A stretch of DNA of 64,000 nucleotides, from NCBI GenBank assembly GCA_902806565.1, contig CADCXA010000055.1:2046001-2110000 (forward strand), in the 5' to 3' direction. Under the pieces are notes generated by a model. It did no database searches, was not told the origin of the DNA, and was given only the letters and a program-made list of their open reading frames with translations. This DNA is from Hypoxylon rubiginosum. Lineage: Eukaryota > Ascomycota > Sordariomycetes > Xylariales > Hypoxylaceae. The translations under genes were made by a program, and so were the position numbers. Of the stretch, positions 10,100 to 24,212 are shown in pieces (the stretch's first letter is position 1; each line of letters opens with the position of its first letter).

Positions 10100-12370
10100 T
10101 TACCGGAACAAGACAGTTTCCACCTTTCTATCCCCTCTGTTGGCTTCTTGGACTGCCCTCCCATCCATGAAACCATGCACGTAGGCCGTTCCTACCAGGC
10201 TGTATACTTCCATGCCACGCCACTTTCCTTCACCTTCGTGAACGCTTTTGGGGCGGATAACTAAGGGTACCTTTGCACCTTCAGCCACGACAACGATGTC
10301 TCCTTGCTGTACATCACAGACCATTGTATAGAGCTTGTTGTTTGTAACTGCGAACCTCCAGTCCTTATATGTGTCATCAAACCTACAAACTAGTCGATAT
10401 GGCATTTCTTCCCAATGATTGTCGAGCTGTAAGTCTTCAACATCGAAGCCGTGGTACATCTCGAACTCTTTCCTTAGATGCCGGAGAATTGCCCAGAATG
10501 GACTATCGCCTTCTTCTATATCGTCTTCGTTGAGCCGTTCTAAAGGGTCTCGTTCTAAAGGTTCGTCAGCACAATCCATCAATATCGTACGCCAATATGC
10601 CTGGAATGCTGGCTGCCCGGTGTGTTGATAGAGAACAGCAGCATCATCATCCAAGATATTAAATCCGTTCTCATGTTCTGCTAACCATTCTCCAAGATGT
10701 ACTAGAGCTCTTTTACAGTTTACATCTAGGGGTTCGCGATGGTAATCAGCTTTGAATGTTCCAAGCTTTACCACTTTCGTCTGTAACAAGCCACCATCAA
10801 CAACTTCAACAGGTGTTGAGAGTGGGCAGTTCCATGCGTCATATAGTCTTTCGCCCGGATAGCCAGCAAATAGAACACCTGGTCCTCGTCCGTGATAGGG
10901 ACGACGGGAGAAGTCTGGAACCCAACTTGGAAGGTCTATGCCGAGGTCTCCCCCCTTGAATCCATGCTCACAAGAAAGGTAGCCCATCTGGCACACAATG
11001 TCCAAGTTTTTCGTGCTGTTGATGACAGCTATAGCCGCCTCCGTGAACACCTCGCCCGGCGCCTTCTTATAATCCACAACGATGTCGCATTCTTCTGTTA
11101 CTAGACCAAGTAATCCGTATATATAGTCCCTTGGGTCGGTTGCCAGACTATTTCTAAACTGGGCGAAGATATTCCAGAGTCTCGATTTCACCGCGTGCAG
11201 TGTTGAAGGTCTGCGATCTGGGGGCGATAGGGGGTCCACCGACCATCTACTTTGCCGTTGAGCGTATACTCTGTTAAATCCACCGTAGATGGTATATTTA
11301 ATGTGCTGCGTAAGGGTCCCACCACTGTGCCAGTTGCTGCTGAAAGTTTTTTCGACAAAGTCATCCAAGAAAAGAGCGGCAATTTCGGGAAACAGGATTC
11401 TCTTGTGACCCGAAACTAGAACGACACTTGGAGCGCACACCAACTCTTGCATTGTCCAGATGCGCTTCCAAATTGATGGCTTGTCGAAGACCTTCTGAAG
11501 ATGATCCTCTTGATCTAATGATATGTGGCATATGCTATTATATGTCTCAAACTGATCGTTGATAAGCCACAGTCGCTCTGTAATGCTTTCATCTGGAGGG
11601 GTAGACTTTGAGGTCGCCTCTCCTGAAGTTTGCAGGAGCAATGAGTCTTCCAACAGGCCTAGTGGTTCTATCTCCAGCGTTGTTTGACAATAATGTACGG
11701 AACGTTCTACCAAGTATTCCTGCCAGGCTTCCAGAATGTCTGGTGCTGTCTGGGATAAGTATCGAAGGTAGTGAGCTTGGAGTTTCTCCCATACCAGCAT
11801 CCCTTTGCATATCGCATCTATTTCTTGATGGACCAACTTGTCCCACTCTTCCTCGCTTTTTAGGACCGTCGAGGGATCGTTTATCACTTTGGAATTAGTG
11901 ATTGCTCCAGAAAACCTGTCCTTATATTCTGGTAGCCAAGCCAGACAGTTGGAGCTGTACGTATAGATGTTCTTCATGAGTTGTACTTGTTGATTGCGCT
12001 CCCCCACATCGGCCTGGTTGATACAAAGCAAATCAATCCAAAGATTACGTTTTGATTGGGAGTGTCGAAAATATCTGAGCATGGCCTCTACATTTCGTGT
12101 AATCGACACAAGCTGCCCGTTGATGGTGATGCGCCGAACTTTTTCTGGCGCGCCCCAGACGTAGGATACTGCTTCGTATGTCTCAGATTCAGTCCTTCCA
12201 ATTGCGGGATCTCTGAGAGGAACTCTCTTGAGTCCACATTCTATGTCTGATTGGAAGTCGCAGGAGGGTAGGAGAATAAGGATTCTAATTTCGGGGATGT
12301 TATATCGGAGCGGAGTGTAGATAGAGGGGGCTTCGTGGGATGACATGGTCGCCATATCATTGACGAGCAT
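10100..12370 (-). CDS. Heterokaryon incompatibility (HET) domain protein
   Basis: This is an uninterrupted 756-residue frame. The HET domain is clear near the N-terminus: box 1 YEAVSYVWG at residues 65-73, box 2 LWIDLLCINQADVGERNQQ at 110-128, then MKNIYTYSSNCLAWL. The middle includes the frequent word RIWTMQELVCAPSVVL and a block like LATDPRDYIYGLLGLV (both typical of this family), then DLPSWVPDFSRR. The C-terminal region GDIVVVAEGAKVPLVIRP and VGTAYVHGFMDG is the usual end module. HET proteins trigger or control programmed cell death after fusion of incompatible hyphae, though many have no known role. Methionines 1, 6 and 9 are all possible starts. A TTTATAAA box about 56 bp upstream fits any of them. 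The gene is transcribed away from the AAA gene. Confidence 0.92.
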   Translation of the reverse strand: MLVNDMATMSSHEAPSIYTPLRYNIPEIRILILLPSCDFQSDIECGLKRVPLRDPAIGRTESETYEAVSYVWGAPEKVRRITINGQLVSITRNVEAMLRYFRHSQSKRNLWIDLLCINQADVGERNQQVQLMKNIYTYSSNCLAWLPEYKDRFSGAITNSKVINDPSTVLKSEEEWDKLVHQEIDAICKGMLVWEKLQAHYLRYLSQTAPDILEAWQEYLVERSVHYCQTTLEIEPLGLLEDSLLLQTSGEATSKSTPPDESITERLWLINDQFETYNSICHISLDQEDHLQKVFDKPSIWKRIWTMQELVCAPSVVLVSGHKRILFPEIAALFLDDFVEKTFSSNWHSGGTLTQHIKYTIYGGFNRVYAQRQSRWSVDPLSPPDRRPSTLHAVKSRLWNIFAQFRNSLATDPRDYIYGLLGLVTEECDIVVDYKKAPGEVFTEAAIAVINSTKNLDIVCQMGYLSCEHGFKGGDLGIDLPSWVPDFSRRPYHGRGPGVLFAGYPGERLYDAWNCPLSTPVEVVDGGLLQTKVVKLGTFKADYHREPLDVNCKRALVHLGEWLAEHENGFNILDDDAAVLYQHTGQPAFQAYWRTILMDCADEPLERDPLERLNEDDIEEGDSPFWAILRHLRKEFEMYHGFDVEDLQLDNHWEEMPYRLVCRFDDTYKDWRFAVTNNKLYTMVCDVQQGDIVVVAEGAKVPLVIRPKSVHEGEGKWRGMEVYSLVGTAYVHGFMDGRAVQEANRGDRKVETVLFR

Positions 12371-12961
12371 GCGTTCGCAAGAGTATTCCGACTATCTACA
12401 GTTTGCTGTTACACCTCCTGTCTGATTTATAAACCAGTAGAAGTATGCGTATCTGAAGCAAGCAGCTACGGATATACTCGAATAGCTTCGGCTATGAAGA
12501 AGCGGTAAGTCTTATGATGACGTGGGCCAGTAGGAGGAGGGCTACATAATACGTCGAGAGCGTTCTGTCGGCTCTCCTGTCTTTTCGCCACAAGCTCACC
12601 ACAATGAATGCAACATCGCCCAACCCCCCCTTTTTTGATAGGTAGGAAAGCAGAGAGCCTTATATATTAGAGATAATTTCCACTCATCATTGGAGGCTCT
12701 GCACCATGCATCGCCCCTATGGCTGTGCTGCGACCTGCATTTCAGCAGCTCTCTCTCCAATGTTCCAATTATTACACTTTTCTGCCTTGAGTTTGAGGGC
12801 AATTTCTGCCTTGACATTCAGGGTACTCTCTACCGCATTCCAAGGCTATTGCAGACTCTACACTAGTATATTAAGGCCTAGACCACATAGATAGGTTCTA
12901 CTTCTTTCCGTACGGTGTCCAAGTTCTGTGTCTAAACTTTCTACGAACAAATTTTAAGGCA
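12371..12961. promoter_or_regulatory. Shared divergent upstream region of HET and AAA genes
   Basis: These 591 bp separate the divergent start codons. On the HET side, TTTATAAA is at 12426-12433. On the AAA side there are A/T-rich words near 12660 and 12865 but no single convincing TATA box. Short open frames here have no family features. Confidence 0.5.
12426..12433 (-). promoter_or_regulatory. TATA-like box of the HET gene
   Basis: The symmetric word TTTATAAA lies 56-63 bp upstream of the first HET start codon (read on the minus strand). Confidence 0.4.
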
Positions 12962-15455
12962 ATGGCAGACAATAATGGCAACACAGGAGACAACACCCCA
13001 GTTCAACCCCAGCCTACGTTGCGGCTCCCGGACTGGTTCATTAAACATCACATTAAACTACTGTCCGAGATCCAGGCCGCAAAGGGCAAGGACTTACTCC
13101 TCGACATGTTTCTGAAAGATTCAATAGCTACCGACGACGAGAACAGAACCCCAAATATGTGGCACCAATTGCGGGATGCTATTGCTGCGGCTTTTGTGAA
13201 CACCCCACAGGGGCAATTGGTATCACATACTGCCTGCATACTTTTAAGCCCAGCTAACTACGCGGTTGTCGATTCGAAGTTCTTCGATACAACCATTACG
13301 CAGCTGGCCCAGAGTGTGCGCGCATCCCTTATCTCCCTGGATTTGGAGGATCTCGAGGAGATAGGTCGAGAATTCTGGCGCCAGAGTCAAGAATTTGAAG
13401 ACGCCCATAAAGATGCTTCACCAACACAGTCGAGTTGGGACCTGATTGATGACGGTTTTCCTGCGCCATTTGCTAGGCACTACTTCGCCCCCCCTTTGGA
13501 AAAGGAGATTCTCAAGTCGCTTGTCTGGTGTCATCCAGACCCTACTTCGATTCGGAATACCCAACTAGAGGTGCAATCATCCAATTTCCGTTCCCCCCAA
13601 ACAGAAGATGACACCAAAGAACACCGTAGGCAGGTAGTCGCTGCGGTTCTAGATGGCGTGACGACAAAATTCACAGGATCAGCTAGCAATGAAGCTTTGG
13701 GCAAGAATGGCATTGCCACTGAGCAACCCGTGGTACTGCTCCACATCCACGAAGATAATCTCCTATCCAAGAGTTGGAGTTCCTCGACCCAACATAAAAT
13801 ACTGATTATCGAAGCACTACTTGGGCTTTACGAATTAGTCAAGAGAAGGCGAGAAGGTGGCCAGAAAATTGTTATCCTGATATCCTCTAGGAGCCTGCCA
13901 TCGGCAGGGTTGCTACTAAATATGCTTCGAATCACATCCGTTTCTACTTTTACCATTCCGATAGAGTCTTCTATAGCCCCATCATTGGAAAGGGAACTAG
14001 CACAAAAGAGGCATATGGGCACTCTAAACGCACGCCGATTCGGACGCGAACTTATGTGGCGAGCAGCGAATTTATTCCCCCAGGAGTTACGCCAAAGCCT
14101 CTCTATGTGGATTCACTCGGAGGGCGATCTCTTCGACTACACACTTCTAGGAGACTCAAACTGGGATGCGGACCGAATCCATAAAGCTGTAACCCAAATC
14201 AGCGGCAGAGCTTGGGATAAGAAACACCTAGAGTTAGAAGATATACGACTCGTTCTATGCCAACTGGGTCTACTATCCAAGCCGCACGAGGTGACGCACG
14301 GGAAACCGAAGCCAGAAGCTCAGACAGCCGAGGAGAGAATGGAAGAAATCGAAGAAGATCTTGATAAATATGAAGAAAACCTATGGGGCCGCCTGGTAAA
14401 TAAAGGTACGGGAGCATATTCTAAGCGCGCTGAGTAAGAGGCTGACAAGAGATCACATTATAGAGAGCATTGATTCCGCCATGGAAGACGTAATAATTGA
14501 TCAGGAACTAAAGCAGAGAATCGATATGCTGACTTACTTGCTGAAGACACGTCCTAAGACTACTTCCAAAGCTTTGCTAAATGCATTCCGCGTACGGGGG
14601 GCATTGCTTTTTGGCGCCCCAGGCACAGGAAAAACTCTCATTGCTCGGGCTCTGGCAAAGGGGTCAGGATCTAGCATGCTTGTGCTGGATGGGTCAGCAC
14701 TCATAAGCAAGTGGTGTGGTGAGTCCGAAAAATATATCAGGGCTGCTTTCACTCTAGCTACTAAGCTATACCCGTGCATACTATTCATCGACGAGGTTGA
14801 CTCTCTGTTCTCCCGTCGCCAATCAGACGACAAAAGTTGGGAAAGAGCGACTATCAACCAATTCCTCCTACAGATGGACGGTCTCAACAAGGATGACGAG
14901 GCTCCACTGGTGCTGGTTGCCACGAACTTACCTTGGGATCTTGACGAAGCCTTCCTTCGCAGGTTGCCTCAGAAAATTTTCTTCGAATTGCCAAACCCAG
15001 ATGCTCGGTTTCGGATTCTTCGAGGGCTGCTTAGCGACGACGATCTAGATCCTCAGGTAGACCTGAAAGCTATAGCTGCGAAGACGGACGGGTACTCCGG
15101 GTCTGACCTACGGGACCTCTGCAACGAAGCTGCTTTATCTTTGATGGCAGAGGAATTCAATGCTGAAGTCACAACTGTTCGCTTGACTATGGGCCACTTC
15201 GACAGAGCTCTTGATCAGGTCCGGCCGACTGTGACGGAGAGCATGTCGCGGAAATTGCACCAGTTTGCCAGCCGTTTCAAAGTTCAGAGGAGAAGGGAAG
15301 GCGCAGGACGGACGATAACACAGCCAGACCAGGTAAGTAGAATTATCTATTGCACACCTATGATTACCTACCTAGATAAGTTGACACTAATTTCTGGACA
15401 GACGTCTAGAGTCACCTTTGTTGTGCCAGAACCCAAAGCCGGGAGCCTATTCTAA
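12962..15455 (+). CDS. AAA-type ATPase (Msp1/spastin-like) with large N-terminal region
   Basis: Three exons (12962..14405, 14464..15332 and 15402..15455) give 788 residues. Intron 1 (58 nt, GTACGG...TTATAG) joins YEENLWGRLVNK to SIDSAMEDVIIDQ. This matches the spacing I remember for related fungal AAA proteins and removes the stop at 14435. Intron 2 (69 nt, GTAAGT...GGACAG) is in frame. The N-terminal 480 residues form a region of unknown function ending in an acidic helix (EERMEEIEEDLDKYEE). The AAA module has Walker A GAPGTGKT (532-539), Walker B ILFIDEVD (587-594), a sensor-1/arginine-finger region VATNLPWDLDEAFLRR (633-648) and GYSGSDLRDLCNEAAL (691-706). These are hallmarks of the meiotic clade (katanin, spastin, Msp1, Vps4). 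It is probably a hexameric unfoldase or disassembly motor with an unknown substrate. No mitochondrial or membrane anchor is evident. The gene is divergent from the HET gene. Confidence 0.88.
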
Positions 15456-15782
15456 TTGGAAATTATGTTCCAATGGGCCTATAGCTAACAGTTCACGAGC
15501 AAGCGGGTAGATATATCTCGCATATACCGTTTGGTTGTTGGGCTGGTTATTATCTCTTCCCCTGATTAAGGGGTACGCTACCCGGAGAGCTTATTATGAC
15601 GAGTGTCCTTCAGGAGTGGCATTAATGACTAGTTTGCTTATATTTCTTCAAGGGATCGGTAGCCACGATATACATGGATTGTCACCGAGGCTTTTTCTTT
15701 TATTCAATCATTTAAACTGTGCTACTAGCTGCGCAACCCAGCCGTGCAAACATGGCCGGGAGGGAAGCTATGGGTTTTTTTT
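15456..15782. other. Spacer leading into AT block 1
   Basis: This is the downstream region of the AAA gene, of ordinary composition, with no recognised gene. Composition collapses abruptly at the T-run near 15775-15786. Confidence 0.6.
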
Positions 15783-17215
15783 TTAAATTATATAAGCATT
15801 TCACCATTACACCATATTAACTTCGTGTAATTTAAATTAATTAAAATTTATCTATAAAAATATAAAATAAAAATTATAAAACTAATATTTAATTATTAAG
15901 TTTATTATTTTTTATTAGAATTTTTTATTAATTTATATTATTTTTTTTAATTAATATATTTATATTAATTATTTTATTTATATTTTATATTTTATATTTA
16001 TATTTATATTTATTTTTTCTAAACTTTTATTTAAGTTTTATTAAATTTTTTTTAAAAATTTTTTTAATTAGTAATTATTATTATTTTTAATTATTAAAAT
16101 ATTATTATATTTATATTTATTAAAATTTTATTTATTATTAATTTAAATATTATTATTATTATTAATAAAACTATTAAATAATAAAGTTAAATTAATATTT
16201 AATTTAAATATAATATTATTAAATATAAATTTAAGTTATTTAATTTTAATATAAATTAAAATTAATATTAATTTTATATATTTTATTTTTAACTTTTTAT
16301 TAATTTTAGATTTTTTTTTATAATTATTATTATTAATTATTAATTTTAATTCATTTTATTTTTATATAATAAAAGCTTTTTTATAAAATTAATAATAAGT
16401 ATTAAAATTATTAATATTAAATTTTAAATTTAAATTTAAAAAGCTTTTTTTTAAAACTAAGAAATAATATTTATAATTATTTTTTAACTATTAATTTTTT
16501 AATTTTAAGCTTTTTAACTTTAAGTTTTTTAATTGTTAATTTTTATTTTTTTTTATCTTTTTTTTAATTATTTGTTTTTAATATTTCTATTTATAACTTA
16601 TATATTTTAATTAAAATCTTTAATAATTTTTATTTATAATATTTATCTTTTTAAAATTTTATTAATAATAAATTAAATTTTTTATTTTTTATTATTTTTT
16701 TATTTTTAAATAATAAGGTTATTTTATTATATATTAAATTTTAAATAAAATATATAAATATATATTAAAAAAGCGCTTTTAAAATAAAACGGTATTTAAT
16801 ATTATAATAAAACTTTAAATATAATAAATCTTTATTAATAAAAAATCTTAATAAATTTAATATATAAATTTATAATATATATAACTTATTTAATTTATTA
16901 TTTTTATTTTTATTTTTTTTTAACATCGTGATTATATAGTTATAATTAAATAAATAATAGATATTATTTTAAATTATTATTTAATTTTTATTATTATTAA
17001 AAAAATTATTTATATTTAAAAATAAAATTATAAAACTTTATATATAATAATTATTAAATTAAATTAAATATATTTTTAATATAATATAAGTTATTTTAAT
17101 TTTAATTAATACTTTTATAAAGTAATAAATTTTAATTAAAAAGTTATAATTATTTATTAATTTTTTTAAATTTATTATAATTTTAATAATTAAAACTTAT
17201 AAAAATACTTTTTTA

Positions 17216-17305
17216 TTATTTAAAGTTAATTTATTTAAAATTAACTTATTTAAAATTAATTTATTTAAAATTAACTTATTTAAGGTTAATTTATTTATAG
17301 TTAAT
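17216..17305. repeat. 15-bp minisatellite, six copies
   Basis: There are six consecutive 15-bp units of the form TTATTTAAAATTAAC. Most differences between units are A/G (AAGG, AAAG or AAAA) or C/T at the last base, which is what RIP-type mutation of a common parent would give. One unit has an A/T change. Confidence 0.8.
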
Positions 17306-19506
17306 TTATTATATTTATATTTTAAATTTATTGTTTTTTTTTATAATAAAAATAAAATAATAAATATTATTTATTAATATTATTTTATTAATAAATTTAA
17401 ATAATTATTATAATATTATAATAAAAAAATATTTAATATTATTTATTAATTAAATTTATTAATAATCACTAAATAATAAAATCTTATAATTAAATATAAT
17501 AAATAATTTATTTTTAAAGGTTTTTAAAATATAAAAATTATATTTATTTTTATATATTTATAATATATTAATAATTTTTTTTATTATTAAATATTAATAA
17601 TTATTAATAATAATAATATAAATAATATAAATTATTTTATAATTAATATTAAATATTATATTAAAATAATCTAAAGAATTAAAATTAAATAATATATATT
17701 AAATTTATATTATAACTATATATATAAATTATATAGCGGCAACTTATAAATTAAATAATATAATTTATTAATATTATTTATTTTTAAATATATAAATATA
17801 ATATATATAAATTTAAATATATATAAATAATAAAAAATTATATTTATTATAATATAAATAAAATTATAAAAATCTATTTATATAAGTTATTTAAATATTT
17901 TAAATAAATAATAAATTATTTTAATATTTAAAATATTAATAATCTATTATTTATTTATATATTTAAATATATAAACATATAAAAAATTAGATTTATATTA
18001 CGGTATATATACGGAGTTATATATAACGTTAATATAATTTATTTTAAGTTATATTTATAAGTTATACCCCACGCCTTAAAACTTAATTATAATTAATCCA
18101 CGATTAAATATAACTATTATTTTTACGTATATTTTAATATTATTAATTTTTTTACTATTATTATTAATTTAATAAAACAAATTATATAATATATAAATAT
18201 TTTTTAATATTATTTTAATTTTTTACTTTTTATTTTAATATTTATTTTTTATTAATATACTTTTTATTAATATAAAATATAAAATAAATTTAAAAAAAAA
18301 ATTTATAGTTATTATATTTTTTAATAATAATAATAATATATTTAATTAAATTTAAAAAGTTATTTATATTTTTTATTTTAAATATAATTTATTATATATA
18401 TTAATTATTTTATATATTATTAATAATAATAAATTTTATTATTTATTATTTTATAAAATTTATATAATTATTATTAAAAATATTTAAAATAATATTAAAA
18501 ATATATAAAAATTATATAAATATAAATTATATATTTAAATATTATAATTAATTTTAAATATTATATATATATATTTATATTAATTATTTTTATTATAATT
18601 AATATATTATATTTAATAATTCTTTTTGAAAAGTATTAATTTTTTTTTATAAAAATATATTTAAATAATAAAAAAATATATATATTAATAATTTATTTAA
18701 TTATATCGATTTTAAATTTAATTTTAACTATAATTATTATATTTTTATATTATAATTAATAAGATTAAAAAATAATTATATTATATTTAAAACTATAAAT
18801 TCTTAGTTATTAGTTAATTAAATATTATTTATATTTTTTCCTTTAATTATATATTTTTTTATTAAGATTTTTATTATATTTAAAATAAAAATTATATTAT
18901 TATTTATTTAAAAATAAACTTTAAATAAAAAAATAAACTTTATTTAATATTATATATTTTTTAGTTACTAATTAAATATTATAATATAAATATTAAAATA
19001 TATATATTATTTTATAATTATTTCTTTTATTTAATTTTTTATATTTTAATTAAACTTTTATTTATTTGTTTTATTTAAACTTTATTTATAAGGAAAATAA
19101 TTAAAATATTTAATAATAATACTTCTTATTAAAAATATTTTATTATTTTTTTTAAATATAAAGGTTTTTATAATAAATAATTTATATAATAAATAATAAT
19201 AATAAAATAACTTTTTAATTTTAAAATAAAAATTATTAATATTAAAAAAGTTAACTAAAAATATAATATTAATAAAATCTTGTAAAATATAAGTGAAATT
19301 AAAAAAAAAGATATAAATAAAATTAAAAAAAAAAAATAAATAAAATTAAAAAAAAAGTAATATTAAGTATTTAAATAAATATTTAATTTATTTAATATAT
19401 TATAAATAAATAAAGCCTAGTAATAATAATAATTTTAAGTATCTTTTTTAAAAATATTATTATAAAACATTAATATTTTTAATATATATTAAATAATTTA
19501 AACTTA

Positions 19507-19568
19507 TTAATAATAATAATAATAATAATAATAGTAAAAATAGTAATAATAATAATAATAATAATAAT
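19507..19568. repeat. (TAA)n microsatellite
   Basis: A run of TAA triplets is interrupted by two TAG variants and a short AAAAA segment. Confidence 0.85.
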
Positions 19569-22500
19569 TTTAACTTTTTCTTTTTTAGTAATTTAAATAA
19601 TAACTTTTAGTTTAATTAAAAAAAAAAAACTAAGTTTAATTTTTTATATTTAAATATTAAAATTAAACTTATATTATTTTATTTATTTATTAATTTTAAT
19701 CTTATTTTAAAGTTATTTATATTTATATTTAACTTAATAAATAATAATAATTAAAGTTTAAATTATTATAAAAATTATCTTATTTTAATTACTTTTTATA
19801 TAATTTTTATTAATATTAGATTTTTTATTAATATTAAGTTTTTTATTAATATTAATCTTAAAATTAATTATAAAATTACTTTTAAATACGTTTATAATAA
19901 TTATATTTATTAAAAGGTTTAATTTTTTTAATGTTTTATTTATAAAAAATTAAATTTCTTTTAATATATTATAATTAAAAAAATTAGATTTTTTTTTATA
20001 TATCACTTTTTTATATATATAATTTATAATATTTTTTAAATAAGTATTTTTATAAAGATAATATTTTATAAAATATATATATATAAATAAAAAGAAAATA
20101 ATTTAATAAATTAGTTTATTATTTTATATATTATTTAATAGAAATTTTAAATTAGTATTTTTTTATATTTTTAAAATATAAGATTTTTTTTTATATTATA
20201 ACTTTATAATATAAAGTTAAAAACGCTTAATTAAATAATTTATATTTATTTAAAATTTATTTTTAACGTTAGTTAGTTTTATAGTTATAATTTATTTAAA
20301 ATTCTTATTTTTTTTATTATTTTATATATATTTTAAACCGGTTTATTTTTAATATATAATATATATTTAATTATTATATATTTTTTTAAACTATTATTAA
20401 AATATGATTTATATAATATTAATTTTAAATTATTTAATATTTGTTTTATTTATTTAATTTAAATAATTATTTAATTTAAACTTTTAAATTTTATAAACTT
20501 TTATAATTATTTTTAATTAATATTATTTAAATTTATATGGTTTATAAAATCTTTTTTTTATTTATAAAAAACATTTCCTAGGGAATTTTATTAACTTTAA
20601 AAAACTTTTTAATTTTATTTTAACTTTTTTATATTATAAAAATAATATTTATAATAATTATTATTATTAAATTAAAAAAGCGATTTTATAACCTTATAAA
20701 TTAAAATAATAATAATTAATATACCAGTTTTTATTTATTAAATTTATTATTTTATAATATAAATTCTTTTAATTTTTTTAAATTTAATTAAAAATCAATA
20801 CTAGCTTTAAATTAAAATAAATTAGATTATTTTCTAGTTTTATTTTATATGTTTAAGATTTTTTATTATATTAATAAAAATAATAATTATTTTATATTAA
20901 AAAATAATAAAAATTTAATTAAATATATATAATAAATTTTAATTAAAATTAAAAAAATAAAATAAGTAATATTATAGTTTTAATATTTAATAATCTATAT
21001 ATATATTAAACTTTATTATTTTTTTAAGTAGGTATTTTATTAATAATTTAATAACTTATTATTAAATAAACTTTTTTATTTAATATATAATATAAAAACC
21101 AGGTTTATTATTATAAAAAAATTAAGTTAAATAAAACATTAATTATTAACTATAAAAATAAATTTATATTGATTTTTTCTAGTTAATTTAAAAATTTGAA
21201 TTATTATTAGTTATTTATATATAAATATATAATATTATTTTATTTTTAAAGTAAAATTATATTAACTATAAAATAAATAATAATAAATTTTAATATTATA
21301 TTATTTTACTTAATTATTTTAATAATATATATATTAACTATTATTATAATAATATATATATTAATTGTTACTATAATAATATTAAAAATAAATACTTTTA
21401 TTAATTTAATATATAATATATAAATATTAATAAATTTAAATAATAATAATTAATTTTTTTAGTAATTATTAATAAATATATTAAAATAAATAATATATTA
21501 ATTAATATTTTTATATTAACTTTAACTTTTTTTTAACGTAATTTTCCACTATTAATAACTAAAAAAAATATAAAGTTTATAATAAAGTAAAAACTAATTA
21601 ATATTTATTTATTTAAAATAATTAAAATAATTTACAACCTATTATTTTAATTATTTAATATAATAAAAAAAAATAATTAAAAAATAATAAAATTTTTTAT
21701 TTTAAAAAATAAAAATAAGTTAAATAATTAATTAAAAGTGTTTTATATATATATTAAATATAATATTATTTATAATATTTTTTTTAATTATTTATTAATT
21801 TTTATAAGATTTTAAAATATATAATATTTAATAATTTATTAAACTCTGTTTTTAATATTTTTAAAACTTTTAACTTTTAAATAAATTTAACTTTTAATAT
21901 AATTATATAAAATTACTTATATATAAATATAAAAATCTTTTAGTTAATATTAATTATATTAAAAAACTGTTTTTATAATTTATTTATAATTATAATAAAA
22001 TAAAATAATATTAAAAACTATTATTTAAATTATATAAACAATTAATTCTTATTATTTTAAATTAATTTAACTTTTAATAAAATATATTTTATTTTATTAA
22101 ATAACTTGTTAAGAATTTTAACTTTTATATTATATTTATTAAATTAAGTTATAATTATTTAAATATTATTATAAAAGTTTTAATTAAAATTTAAATTATA
22201 TAATATTATAAAAAAAAAATTAACTTTTAATTTTAATTTAACTAGTAATATTTCTTTTAATTATAAAACTTAAATTATTTTAATTAGTATTTTTTTAGCT
22301 TATTAATTATTTATTTTAATATATTTATTTATTAAAAGGTATTTTTATTTTTTTTTAAAAATATTAAATAATAAATTATTATTAATTTTTTATATAAATA
22401 TATTATATATAAATAAGATAAATTTAAAAATAAAAATGTTTAAATTATATAATATATTATTTAAAACTTCTTTTAAGTATATATAATTATAAAAATTTTT

Positions 22501-24212
22501 AATATTATTAAATATTTTTATTATATTAAGTAATAATATTAGTTTATTAATTTTAAAGTTATAAAAAATTATTTAAAGTTATTATAAAAATTTTATATTT
22601 TTTATATTATTTTATTAAATTTTTATATTTTTTATTAAATATAATTTTTAAAGTTTAAATTATAAAAATAAATTTTATAAATAAATATTAATAATTTATA
22701 GCTTTAATCCTTTTTTAATTATAAATAAAATTTATATAAAATCTTTTTCAAACAAAGTAAACATTTTATTAAATAAAAATTAATTTTTTTATATATTATA
22801 TAATATTTTATAAATTATTTTAAATATATATTTATATTATATAATGATTTTATTTTAAATAATTAATAATATTTATTAAAAGAAATTTACTTTTATTAAT
22901 TTTTTTTTAAATATTATATATTTAATTATTATTTAAAGTAATAAGAATTTTAAATTATAAATAAATAATTCTTTTATTAAATAATAAAAACGTTATAATA
23001 TTAAATAAAATTATATATAATATAAAATCTTTTTTAATTAATAATAATAATAAAATGTTAAATATAAAAAAGGTTTTTTAGTTTTAACTAAACCTTATAA
23101 ATAAAAATATATAAAAAAAAAAATTTATTTAATAATTATTATAATAATATTATATATAATATATTAATTATTATTTAATATTAAAAACGTTTTATTATAT
23201 AAGTTTATTTTAACGTTATAATTATAATTTAATTTTTTTTTAAATAAATAATTAATATAAATTCTTTTTAATTAAATTAAAATAAAAAAAAGCTTATTTC
23301 ATTTTAATCTTTTAAATTTATAACAATTATTTTAATTAAATATAAATTATAATTTAAATAAATAATTTTAATTAAATTAAATAAATTTTATATTTTATTA
23401 AATATTTATATTAAATTATTATATATAAATTTTTAAAATTTATTTTAAATATAAATTAAATTTTAAATATTGTTTTTTTATAAAATATATATAAAAACAA
23501 CTTTTAATTAACTGTTAGTTAAAAATATTTATATTTTTTTAAAAAAATTCTTTTAATAGTTATTATTTTTTAAAAAGCCTTAAATTTAATAAATGTTTTA
23601 AAATATTAAATATTAAATATTATTATATTTTATTAAATTAAATTAACCTTTAGTTTTAAAAATTAAAATAAAAAGTATTTATAAATAAAATCTCTTATTA
23701 ACTTTTAAATAAATAAAATATATTTAACCAAGTTTTTTTATTATTTTTTACTTATATTTTATTTATTTTTTCTTTATATATTATTAAAATAAATATAAAA
23801 AATCTTAATATAAAATATTTTAATTATTTTTATAAACCTTATTATATTTAAATTATATTATAAAAGTTATATAATTTTATTTTAAGGTTTTTATTATTAA
23901 TTTAAAGTTATTTTTAATATAATATTTTACTTTAATTTTCTTTTTAGGTGGATAGTTAAAAGTTAAATAAATAAATATATATTATAAATTAGAAATTTTA
24001 AAAAATAATATATTAATTTTATAATTTAATAAAATAATTATATAAATATTTATTAATTTTATTATAAGGTTAATCTTAATTTAAATTTTATTATAATAAT
24101 ATTTTTTTTAATATAAATAAATTATAATTTAATTATTATTTTTATAAATATATTTATAAATATATTTAATTGTTTTTATAATAATATAAATTTTAATATT
24201 AATATATATTAT

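Noticed and set aside
14396..14465. AAA gene read as two separate genes (stop at 14435, new ATG at 14481)
   Set aside because: A 58-nt GT...AG intron from 14406 to 14463 joins them in frame and restores the expected spacing before the AAA module. The second part alone would lack its N-terminal linker and promoter.
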